Assembly (NCBI GenBank): GCA_015233145.1
Contig: JADFYI010000003.1
Span: 1-39,420, forward strand
Origin: Candidatus Omnitrophota bacterium
GTDB taxonomy: Bacteria > Omnitrophota > Gorgyraeia > Zapsychrales > Fredricksoniimonadaceae
Length of the DNA: 39,420 nucleotides
Direction: 5' to 3'
Shown: positions 25,994 through 33,315 of the stretch, piece after piece
Numbering within the stretch: the first letter of the stretch is position 1
How the letters are laid out: each line of letters starts with the position of its first letter
Program-made: the position numbers and the translations under genes
The notes under the pieces: generated by a model
The model's database searches: none
What the model was told of the DNA's origin: nothing
Seen by the model: only the letters and a program-made list of their open reading frames with translations

Positions 25994-27151
25994 ATGAATC
26001 AATCTTATCGCCACACGAAACCCGTTGCCTGGGTTCAAATAGATTTAAAGGCTGTCCGCCACAATTTTTCTGAAATCAGAAAGCTTGCCTTTCAACAGCT
26101 TGAGCCCCGGATCAACCGTGAAGTTGATATCCTTTCGGTTGTCAAGGCCGATGCTTACGGCCATGGCATGGTTGAGGTGGCTCACGTTATTGAAAAAGAG
26201 GGGGGCCGTTTTTTTGCGGTTTCCAATGTTGAGGAAGCCATTGAGTTGCGTGAGGCCGGGTGCAAAAAACGCATCGTGCTTTTTGAAACAACATTGCCGG
26301 AACTCGCGCCGCAAATTATCAAGTATGACCTGACGCCTGGCGTCTGCACCATGGAGCTTGCCCGTGCAATCGACCGGCTGGCTCGTCGTCTTAAAAAAAA
26401 GATTCCCGTTCATGTCAAGATTGATACCGGCATGGGAAGGCTTGGTGTGTGGCATGAGGAGGCCGTGGATTTTGTCCGCGCGCTCAATCGTTTAAAAAAC
26501 ATCCGTGTTGAAGGACTTTTTACGCATTTCCCGGTTGCGGACAGCGATGAGAAGTTTACGGAAAAGCAGATGGATGATTTTTCAAAGCTTGTGGCCCAGC
26601 TTATTAAGGACCAGATTCCTTTCCGCTATATCCACGCGGCGAACAGCATGGGTCTTCTGGGCTACAAAAACCGGTTTTTTAACCTGACGCGTCCGGGCGT
26701 CATGCTTTACGGCCTGTATCCTGCAGATGTTTTGCGCAAGAAAATTGCACTTAAGCCCGTTATGTCCGTTAAAAGCCGTGTTCTTTTTACGAAAACAATC
26801 CATAAAGGCCGGGGAATCAGCTACGGCCATACTTTTCGCACAACAAAAGACACCCGTGTGGCTGTTTTGGCCATTGGCTATAGCGATGGGTATTCGCGGG
26901 CATTCTCCAACAAGGCCAGGGTACTTCTTAATGGCGTTTTTTGTCCGGTTTTAGGGCGGGTGACCATGGACCAGACGATTGTGGATATTTCAAAGGCCGG
27001 GGTTGTCCGCATCGGAGACGAGGCCGTTGTTATTGGCCGCCAGGCCGCAGAAGAAATTACCACGGATCATCTGGCCGCCTGGGCAGGAACGATCAATTAC
27101 GAGATTGTTTGCAATCTTGGCAATCGTTTGCCAAGAATATATGTGAAATAA
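25994..27151 (+). CDS. alr: Alanine racemase
   Basis: This PLP enzyme makes D-alanine for peptidoglycan. The 385-residue protein has the barrel-domain start WVQIDLKAVRHN, the PLP lysine K51 in SVVKADAYGHG, the KIDTGMGRLG block, and the second catalytic base Y277 in GISYGHTF. The C-terminal domain has the metal-free family motif VTMDQTIVD. The alr-tsaE link occurs in other bacteria too. A ribosome site is weak (AAGG about ten bases upstream). Confidence 0.95.
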   Translation: MNQSYRHTKPVAWVQIDLKAVRHNFSEIRKLAFQQLEPRINREVDILSVVKADAYGHGMVEVAHVIEKEGGRFFAVSNVEEAIELREAGCKKRIVLFETTLPELAPQIIKYDLTPGVCTMELARAIDRLARRLKKKIPVHVKIDTGMGRLGVWHEEAVDFVRALNRLKNIRVEGLFTHFPVADSDEKFTEKQMDDFSKLVAQLIKDQIPFRYIHAANSMGLLGYKNRFFNLTRPGVMLYGLYPADVLRKKIALKPVMSVKSRVLFTKTIHKGRGISYGHTFRTTKDTRVAVLAIGYSDGYSRAFSNKARVLLNGVFCPVLGRVTMDQTIVDISKAGVVRIGDEAVVIGRQAAEEITTDHLAAWAGTINYEIVCNLGNRLPRIYVK

Positions 27152-27165
27152 GCGTCGGAGATCGC

Positions 27166-28119
27166 ATGAAAAAAATATTAATTCCATTGGCCTGGGTTTT
27201 GGGCATATTCCTGATTTTGGGCTTTATTAAAGACCAGATTATAAAGACCGCGGTTGTTATCGCGGCCAAAGAAGTTGTGGGCGCTGAAGTGACAATTGAC
27301 CACTTTTCCTTGAGCGTTTTTAAGCAGTCGGTGCGTATCAAGGGCTTTAAGATGTATAACCCGCCGGGATTTTTGGATGAGGTCATGATGGACATCCCAG
27401 AAATCGCGGTTAATTGTGATGTGCCGGCACTTGTCAAAGGCGAGCTTCATTTGCCCTATTTGAGGATCAATTTAAAAGAACTGCGCGTGATCAAGAATAA
27501 AGAAGGCAAGCTTAACGTTAATGCCCTAAAGATTGCTGAAAAGAAAGATGCCGCCAGGGCTAAAGATGAGAAGAAGAAAGAAATCAAGATGCGGCTCGAT
27601 TTGGTTTCTTTGAATATCGGGTCTGTTGTGATGAAGGATTATACGGTGTCAGGGGCAACGCCGTCGGTGAAGGTTTTTAACATTAATGTGAAAGACCGGC
27701 GCTACAAAAATGTGACGGATGCCGGACAGCTTGCGTCTTTGGTGATGCTTGAAGCGCTTAAACCAACCGCCATCCAGGGGGTGGGGATTTACGGGGCTGC
27801 CACAGTTTTAGGGGTTGCATTTCTACCGGTAGGCGTTGCCGCGATTGTTGTTGGGAAAGACAATTCTTCATTTGATTTTCATCAGGGTTTTGACGAGACC
27901 TTTAAGGCCACTGTCCAGGTTTTAAAGACAATGGGGCGGGTCACGAAAGAAGATAAGGCGAAGGGGATTGTCATGGCCGAAGTTCAAGGCGCCAGTGTTA
28001 CTGCTGAATTGATACGTGGCGGGGTAACAACACTTAAAGTTTCTGCCCGCAAATTTATGATTCCCCGCCAGGAAACTGCCTCTGGCGTGATTCATGAAAT
28101 TCAGGAGAAGTTAAAATAA
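27166..28119 (+). CDS. Membrane-anchored AsmA-like protein
   Basis: The 317-residue protein begins with a TM anchor or uncleaved signal (about 3-22, LIPLAWVLGIFLILGFI). It then has a beta-rich region with the AsmA-type opening VTIDHFSLSVFKQSVRIKG and GELHLPYLRINLKELRV. A lysine-rich stretch (about 125-145) and a hydrophobic patch near 215-230 follow. The N-terminal block resembles the AsmA family of periplasmic lipid-handling proteins, but the length is short and the function is not known. The ATG at 27166 has GGAG five bases upstream; a longer frame from 26941 would run inside alr and is not real. It ends the plus-strand run before a convergent terminator. Confidence 0.6.
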   Translation: MKKILIPLAWVLGIFLILGFIKDQIIKTAVVIAAKEVVGAEVTIDHFSLSVFKQSVRIKGFKMYNPPGFLDEVMMDIPEIAVNCDVPALVKGELHLPYLRINLKELRVIKNKEGKLNVNALKIAEKKDAARAKDEKKKEIKMRLDLVSLNIGSVVMKDYTVSGATPSVKVFNINVKDRRYKNVTDAGQLASLVMLEALKPTAIQGVGIYGAATVLGVAFLPVGVAAIVVGKDNSSFDFHQGFDETFKATVQVLKTMGRVTKEDKAKGIVMAEVQGASVTAELIRGGVTTLKVSARKFMIPRQETASGVIHEIQEKLK

Positions 28120-28154
28120 TCCGTGAGTTCTCCTTAAAAATTGCCCGCCAAATC

Positions 28155-28181
28155 ATTCCAAATCCTTCGGGATTTTGGGAT
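28155..28181. terminator. Bidirectional terminator-like hairpin between convergent genes
   Basis: AAATCC (28160-28165) and GGATTT (28170-28175) pair around a TTCG tetraloop. With one bulged T at 28176 the stem extends by five more pairs to 28155/28181. It lies between the AsmA-like gene and lptG, which converge. T-rich sequence on either side is modest. Confidence 0.65.
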
Positions 28182-28184
28182 AAA

Positions 28185-29294
28185 TCACCAAAACAATTTT
28201 TTAATAATATAAATTCCTGCGGCGAGAAAAAGGATGGGTGCCAGCCATGCGGCCAGAATGGGGTGTAAGACTCCGCCCTTGCCCAGCGCGAGTCCTACGG
28301 CATTAACCACATAGAAAAGAAATCCGATCGCAAGCGCAATTCCTACCGAAGCAAACGTCAGCCCCTTGCGTTTTCCTGTCACCAGCGCAAACGGCAAGCC
28401 GACAAAGATAATCACAATACAGCCAAAAGGGTAAGCAATCTTCTGGTGCAGGTCAACTTTGAGGCTGTTTAGGGCCGCCACAGCGCCTGAAGATTTGAAG
28501 CGCCGGATATAGGCCTTAAGCTGCTTGATATTCATGGAAGGGATCGATGAGCGTTGTTTCAAGAAGTCTTCAGGGCTTTCTTTAATATCTAAAATTTTTT
28601 CTTTATAAAAAGGAGCCTCTCCTATGAGGGTTTGAGTGGCTGGGTCATACCTTGTAATCTGGCAGTTAAAGAGTTTCCATCCGGACTGTGTCCATTCTCC
28701 TTTGAGGGCCACAATTTTTTCTGTCATGCGTTGCTTGTCATCCTGGCCGATAAGAGTTAAGCCCTGAAGTGTTTGGGAGGAGGGGTCAAACTGGTCAATA
28801 AAAAACAGGCGGTTATCAAGTCCGTAAAAAAAGAGATACTTGATAGGTTGCGGTTTAGCCCCCCGCTGTGCAGCATGAACTTCAATTTTATCTTTTTTGA
28901 GTTCCTGAGAAAGGGAGGCTGACTGGGGAACAAATTTTTCGTTCACGAGGAACACAAAGGCCGTGATGATAAGCCCAAAAATAATGGCAGGCCGGGTGAT
29001 GCGCCAGAAATCGAGGCCGCTGGCACGCAGGGCAATGATTTCGTTGTTGTTGTTGAGCGTGCTGTAAGTAAAAAGTGTGGCCAAAAGGCACGCAATGGGG
29101 GACGTCTGGACAAAAATAATCGGCAAAAATGTCAGGTAATATTGGGCGACAAGGATGCCCGGAACTTTGTTGGCAATAAAATCATCCAGGTGCGTTGCCG
29201 CATCAATGAGGATGTAAAGGAACGTAAAAATGAGAATCGTGGATATAAAAATTTTGGCAATATTCTTGAGGAGATAATTATCTAGGATGCGCAT
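28185..29294 (-). CDS. lptG: LPS export permease LptG
   Basis: LptG pairs with LptF as the inner-membrane part of the LptB2FG transporter, which extracts lipopolysaccharide and feeds it to LptC/A/D. The 369-residue protein has three TM segments at each end (about 12-32, 55-80, 98-120 and three after 305) around a periplasmic jellyroll, and the family motifs NNNNEIIALRASG and LHQKIAYPFGC. The start is the ATG at 29294, giving MRILDNYLL; a longer frame to 29396 runs into lptF and adds 34 non-family residues. Its start overlaps lptF's end by 13 bases. LptB, LptC and LptD are not in the window. Confidence 0.9.
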   Translation of the reverse strand: MRILDNYLLKNIAKIFISTILIFTFLYILIDAATHLDDFIANKVPGILVAQYYLTFLPIIFVQTSPIACLLATLFTYSTLNNNNEIIALRASGLDFWRITRPAIIFGLIITAFVFLVNEKFVPQSASLSQELKKDKIEVHAAQRGAKPQPIKYLFFYGLDNRLFFIDQFDPSSQTLQGLTLIGQDDKQRMTEKIVALKGEWTQSGWKLFNCQITRYDPATQTLIGEAPFYKEKILDIKESPEDFLKQRSSIPSMNIKQLKAYIRRFKSSGAVAALNSLKVDLHQKIAYPFGCIVIIFVGLPFALVTGKRKGLTFASVGIALAIGFLFYVVNAVGLALGKGGVLHPILAAWLAPILFLAAGIYIIKKLFW

Positions 29295-30373
29295 AGTTTG
29301 TAGTTGAGGATTAGGACAATAACGCCGCCGACCAGGTTCGGCAGCCACATCACGAATTCCGGCTTTGCCAATCCCTGGACTGCCAGGGCCTGGCACCCGA
29401 CCGATAAAAGATAATACGGCGCCGCGAACATAATCGCAAGAAGAAGATTGGCTGTTTTTTCGCGGCGGTGCGTGATGACTGCAACCGGGAACCCCAATAA
29501 GATAAAAATAAGGGGCGAAAATGACCAGCTGGTTTTTCTGTGGTATTCCGTTATGAGCGGCGTGGGGTCAATGGCGTGTTTTTTTATGTCACTGATATTT
29601 TGCGAAAGCTCTTTAAGGGTCATGGCCTTGGGTTTTTTATCAGCATGGTCGTTGCTTTTGGAAAGGTCGAGGGTCATGAACGACGTTTTGAAATTTAACT
29701 TGTAAAAATTGTTGGGGTTGTTGTAATCCGGCTCGTCCGAGGTGCCGTTGATGAGTTTGAGCTTGATTTGCTTTTGGCCTGGAACAGGCGCGAATTCGCC
29801 TTCCTGGGCAATGATGGTGCGGGTGGGCTTGTTATCAGGCTGGGGCTGGTAGATGCGGACATTGTAAAGCTTGTTTCTATCGACCCGGTAAATAAAAAGG
29901 ATGTACCCTTCAAAATCATCGATAAATGTCCCGGCTTCGAGAAGCGCCGCCGGGTTTTTTGAGCCGGTTTCCTGCAGGAGTATCCTTTGGGCGTTGTAGG
30001 CATTGGGGATGACCCTGTCGTTTAAGATCCATAAAAAGAGCGACATGACAGCCCCGATGAAAATTAACGGCGCCAAAAGGCGTTTGAGTGAAATCCCGCT
30101 GGCGCGGATCGCAATTATTTCATTGTCTGACGAAAGGCGCCCGAATGTCAGGATGATGGTGGCAAGCGCCGCAATCGGAAGCGTAAAGCCTAAAAGAACC
30201 GGGATATTGTAAAGGAGCGCCATCGTGACGGCCGATAAGCTGACGCCTTTGTTAATCACCTTGTTGGCGAGCTGGGGAAGATATCCTAAAAGAAATACGA
30301 AAGTCAAGACCCCTAAACACATTATAAAAGGGACTACGCACTCTTTAAGGATATAATTTCTGATGATACGCAT
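29282..30373 (-). CDS. lptF: LPS export permease LptF
   Basis: This is the second permease half of the LPS exporter. The 363-residue protein begins MRIIRNYILKE and has six predicted TM segments, three before residue 120 and three after 290, flanking a periplasmic domain. Family motifs include TLPIAALATIILTFGRLSSDNEIIAIRASG and a FSPLIFILLGFPVAV block. LptF and LptG are close relatives, so assigning which is which rests on gene order. It starts two bases after comFC's stop, forming a three-gene minus-strand operon. Confidence 0.9.
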   Translation of the reverse strand: MRIIRNYILKECVVPFIMCLGVLTFVFLLGYLPQLANKVINKGVSLSAVTMALLYNIPVLLGFTLPIAALATIILTFGRLSSDNEIIAIRASGISLKRLLAPLIFIGAVMSLFLWILNDRVIPNAYNAQRILLQETGSKNPAALLEAGTFIDDFEGYILFIYRVDRNKLYNVRIYQPQPDNKPTRTIIAQEGEFAPVPGQKQIKLKLINGTSDEPDYNNPNNFYKLNFKTSFMTLDLSKSNDHADKKPKAMTLKELSQNISDIKKHAIDPTPLITEYHRKTSWSFSPLIFILLGFPVAVITHRREKTANLLLAIMFAAPYYLLSVGCQALAVQGLAKPEFVMWLPNLVGGVIVLILNYKLCAS

Positions 30374-30375
30374 TT

Positions 30376-31104
30376 TTATTTCTCGACGATTGCGAGCGTG
30401 ATCAATCCCACTTTTTGAGCCCCCGCGGCTTTAAGGGTTTTGGCGGCTTCTGAAGCCGTGGCCCCTGTCGTTAAAAGGTCATCGACGAGGATAATATGCC
30501 TTCCAGACACCTCAGGGAAAGTTTTTATTCTAAAAGCGGCCTCAAGGTTTGTCCAGCGTTCTTTTGCCCCTAATTCGCTCTGGGCCTGGGTGGGGCGGAT
30601 GCGTTCAAGGATCGCGTTGTTTAAAGGGATGCCAAGCGCCTGGGAAAGCTCTTCGGCCAGAAGCAATGACTGGTTATACCCGCGTTCTCTTTGCCGTGTT
30701 GAGTGAAGCGGGATGGGGACAAGATAATCAACATTTTTGAAATTTACGGGAAAATGGTTAAAGAATTCCTTGGCCAGGGCGCCGAAGGTGTTCTTAAGGG
30801 ATGTTTTGTTATGGAACTTAAAACGCGGCACCAGGTCTTTGATGGCGCCTTTGTAAAGCGTGCAGGCCCAGGCATAATCAAATTCAGGAAGGCGTTTGCG
30901 GCAATCAGGGCAGAGGCCTTCTTCACTGATTGTATCAATATGGCGTGAACAGCGCACGCAAAAAGGGGGGTGGTTAAAAGTAATTCTTTTAAAGCACGAC
31001 GGGCATAAGGGATTTTTGTCAGTATCTTGATGGTATGCCTGGCAAAGGATGCAATTGCGCGGGAAGAGCATGTCGATCAGTAACGTCAGAATTTTTTTAA
31101 GCAT
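30376..31104 (-). CDS. comFC: ComF-family phosphoribosyltransferase
   Basis: The 242-residue protein has four CxxC zinc pairs in its first 75 residues (CILC, CPSC, CVRC, CPDC) and a C-terminal phosphoribosyltransferase fold with the PRPP motif ILVDDLLTTGAT. The block VDYLVPIPLHSTRQRERGYNQS is typical of ComFC/GntX. The family is linked to DNA uptake in competent bacteria, but its reaction is uncertain, and other competence genes are absent here. It heads the operon with lptF and lptG, divergent from the outer membrane protein gene. Confidence 0.9.
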   Translation of the reverse strand: MLKKILTLLIDMLFPRNCILCQAYHQDTDKNPLCPSCFKRITFNHPPFCVRCSRHIDTISEEGLCPDCRKRLPEFDYAWACTLYKGAIKDLVPRFKFHNKTSLKNTFGALAKEFFNHFPVNFKNVDYLVPIPLHSTRQRERGYNQSLLLAEELSQALGIPLNNAILERIRPTQAQSELGAKERWTNLEAAFRIKTFPEVSGRHIILVDDLLTTGATASEAAKTLKAAGAQKVGLITLAIVEK

Positions 31105-31155
31105 GAGGGGATTATACCCGCAGCAGGAAGGGGTGTCAAAAAGTCACTTTTATGC

Positions 31156-31183
31156 TTGGAAAGTCAGCGTATTAATTTACAAT
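31156..31183 (+). promoter_or_regulatory. Sigma-70-like promoter for the outer membrane protein gene
   Basis: TTGGAA (31156-31161) and TACAAT (31178-31183) are separated by 16 bases. A consensus AAGGAGG ribosome site follows at 31201-31207. The site lies in the 107-base gap between the divergent comFC and outer membrane protein genes. Confidence 0.6.
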
Positions 31184-31211
31184 AAAGGTATCGTCGCAAC
31201 AAGGAGGCCTT

Positions 31212-32372
31212 TTGATTAAAAGAATATTAATTCTAGTTTTTTTCTTTTTTGCTATTGGCATTTATTCGTCTTTTGCTGAAGAATCTTTTCAGACAGCGGC
31301 AAGGCGGGCGCTCGACGAGTATGAAAAAAACCATGCCGAGGCCATTGACCAGGTTTCTTCAAGCGAAGTTCGCGATCAGCCTTTTGTCACTGATGGGACT
31401 GTTTCCCAGCCTCCGCCGGTTGTATATTCCGAGTCATTCTTTAAGTCATCACAGCCGGCGGGCGATTCTGCCACCGCGCAAGTAGGACAGCCTTCCGCCT
31501 CTTCTGATTCTGATGCACAGCAAGTTAAAGAACAGTTTGTTAAGAGTGTGGCGTCGGCTCAGGAAAGACGGAATATTTTTGAGTTTGGCTTTGAGGGATA
31601 TACCTACAGATATAGAGAAACTGTTGAAGGCCAGCATTTTATGGATAATAAAGGCGCTTTTCAGGCGGTTTATGGGTCCTGGCTTCATCGTTTACAAAAT
31701 CCTGAAAAGAGCGCGGAAATGCCTGGAATTTTTAAAGCGGATTTGCGCCTCGGTATGGGCAGTGTGGATTATAACGGAGGCGTGCAGGATAATTCGGGCA
31801 ATCAGGTGGCTGATTTAACGGCGAGCGGTATTAAGGATACCGTGGTTGAAACCCGGGGTGTTTTTGGTAAAGAAATGCCATGGCATGGGTTTTTGTTTAT
31901 GCCTTATGCCGGGTTAGGTTATCGCTATCTTAAAGACAGGCCAGACCAGGTTTCGTCGACATTTACGTATCAGGGAGTAGAATATACTATCAGCGGGTAT
32001 AAACGTATTTCCCAGTATTGGTATTTACCCGTGGGTATTGATGTTCAGAAAAATTTTCCGAATAAATGGGGTGTGGGCACGAATCTTGAGTACGACCAGC
32101 TGCTCAAGGGGACTCAACGAAGCTATGAGCAAACGCCGACAGAACCTTTTATCACAAACACTCAGAAACATGGCTATGGTGTTCGCGGATCAATTCGTAT
32201 TTCCCGAGATTTTAACAATATGACGCTTAATTTTGAGCCGTTTTTCCGTTACTGGGACATTGACAAGTCGGATGTCGTCTTAACCGGGTGTGATGCGGGC
32301 GGCTGTTATGGCGCGCAGGAACCGCTCAATGTTACCAGGGAAATCGGCGTAAAATTAGGAATTAAGTTTTAG
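31212..32372 (+). CDS. Predicted outer membrane beta-barrel protein
   Basis: This 386-residue protein starts with a signal peptide (KR then hydrophobic residues about 5-21, cleavage after FA). A low-complexity, serine- and proline-rich linker follows (about 50-115), then alternating beta-strand-like sequence rich in aromatic residues and glycine. It ends GVKLGIKF with a terminal phenylalanine, the usual outer-membrane barrel signal. No specific porin family was recognised. The start is a TTG at 31212 behind AAGGAGG; no in-frame ATG offers a better fit. A small exported protein gene follows 11 bases later, so the two may work together at the cell surface. Confidence 0.7.
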   Translation: MIKRILILVFFFFAIGIYSSFAEESFQTAARRALDEYEKNHAEAIDQVSSSEVRDQPFVTDGTVSQPPPVVYSESFFKSSQPAGDSATAQVGQPSASSDSDAQQVKEQFVKSVASAQERRNIFEFGFEGYTYRYRETVEGQHFMDNKGAFQAVYGSWLHRLQNPEKSAEMPGIFKADLRLGMGSVDYNGGVQDNSGNQVADLTASGIKDTVVETRGVFGKEMPWHGFLFMPYAGLGYRYLKDRPDQVSSTFTYQGVEYTISGYKRISQYWYLPVGIDVQKNFPNKWGVGTNLEYDQLLKGTQRSYEQTPTEPFITNTQKHGYGVRGSIRISRDFNNMTLNFEPFFRYWDIDKSDVVLTGCDAGGCYGAQEPLNVTREIGVKLGIKF

Positions 32373-32383
32373 AAAGGGTTTTC

Positions 32384-32689
32384 ATGAAGAAAATTGTTCT
32401 GGCATTGTTTTTGCTCTCTGCCGTGATGCCGGCCGTGTCTTATGCCGCGTTTACAACTGATGATACCGCAATCCTTGAGCCTAAAGAGATCACGGCGCTG
32501 ACGGATGAGAAATTGACAGACATTTATATTGATGTGCTCGCTGAAATGGAAGCTTCTAGGGCGTTTCACTCCACAAGCGGATTCACGCCTAAGGAATATG
32601 AGAAGTATAAAAATCTTGTGAAGTATCGCCTGCAGCTTTTGATTGAGCTCCACCGCAGGAAACTGGAACTCCCGCCATCGATAAATTAA
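32384..32689 (+). CDS. Small exported protein of unknown function
   Basis: This 101-residue protein has a clear Sec signal peptide (MKK then a hydrophobic core, cleavage likely after SYA near residue 21). The mature part of about 80 residues is acidic and helical, with a TSGFTPKEYEKYK motif and a basic end. It matches no family that could be named. AAAGGG precedes the ATG and the spacing to the outer membrane protein gene is only 11 bases. A terminator-like hairpin follows 22 bases after its stop, just before pyrE. Confidence 0.7.
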   Translation: MKKIVLALFLLSAVMPAVSYAAFTTDDTAILEPKEITALTDEKLTDIYIDVLAEMEASRAFHSTSGFTPKEYEKYKNLVKYRLQLLIELHRRKLELPPSIN

Positions 32690-32711
32690 GAGAATGTGTT
32701 TTTTATAAGCA

Positions 32712-32736
32712 GGGGCAGCCTTAAGGCTCCCTTTTT
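32712..32736 (+). terminator. Terminator or attenuator directly before pyrE
   Basis: AGCCTTAAGGCT (32717-32728) is a perfect palindrome, extended by GGG (32713-32715) with CCC (32729-32731) past one bulged C, and followed by five T residues (32732-32736). The pyrE ribosome site GGAGG (32737-32741) begins at the next base, leaving no room for a separate promoter after the hairpin. Confidence 0.65.
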
Positions 32737-32746
32737 GGAGGACAAC

Positions 32747-33310
32747 ATGTCACAAATATCAATTTCCGACTGCAAGAAAAGGTTGTTTGAAATTTTAAAG
32801 ACCCAGGCTTTTTTAAAGGGCGATTTTACATTATCGTCGGGGAAAAAGAGCAATTATTATCTGGATGCCAGGCTGGTCACGCTTTCTGCCGAGGGAGCTT
32901 TTTTGTGCGGAAAGCTTATTTATGACCTTGTCAGGGATAAAAATCCTACAGCGATCGGAGGCCCCACCCTTGGCGCAGATCCCATGGTCGGCGCAGTGGG
33001 CACTGTGAGTTTTCTGGATAAAACTCCTGTCAAAACGTTTATTATCCGCAAAGAACCCAAAGGGCATGGCAAGGGCAAAATGGTTGAAGGCCCGGAGCTT
33101 AAAAGCGCAGACCGTATTGTTATTATTGATGATGTGGCAACCACAGGCAAGGCCTTTATCCATTCGATTGACGCCCTGGCTCAGGATGGGCTAAAACCTG
33201 TTGTGTGCGCCTGTATTATTGACCGTCAGGATGGCGCCAAAGAAGCCCTTGCCGCAAAAGGCGTTGAATTAAGGTCTTTGTTTACAGCCACGGAATTCTT
33301 GAAAGATTAA
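32747..33310 (+). CDS. pyrE: Orotate phosphoribosyltransferase
   Basis: PyrE joins orotate to PRPP to make OMP in pyrimidine synthesis. The 187-residue protein has the PRPP motif IVIIDDVATTGKA, the flexible-loop residues RKEPKGHGKGK, and TLSSGKKSNYYLD near the start, all standard. The ATG at 32747 has GGAGG six bases away; an upstream GTG at 32696 would place the terminator hairpin inside the coding sequence and adds non-family residues. No other pyr genes are nearby. A hairpin with a T tract sits directly upstream and may control expression. Confidence 0.93.
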   Translation: MSQISISDCKKRLFEILKTQAFLKGDFTLSSGKKSNYYLDARLVTLSAEGAFLCGKLIYDLVRDKNPTAIGGPTLGADPMVGAVGTVSFLDKTPVKTFIIRKEPKGHGKGKMVEGPELKSADRIVIIDDVATTGKAFIHSIDALAQDGLKPVVCACIIDRQDGAKEALAAKGVELRSLFTATEFLKD

Positions 33311-33315
33311 ACTCC

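Noticed and set aside
26941-27165. N-terminal extension of the AsmA-like protein into alr
   Set aside because: It is the out-of-frame reading of conserved alr sequence; ATG 27166 has a good ribosome site and begins a proper membrane anchor.
28185-29396. Longer LptG start at 29396
   Set aside because: The extra 34 residues are rich in Pro, Gly and Arg, overlap lptF by over 100 bases, and precede the normal LptG start MRILDNYLL.
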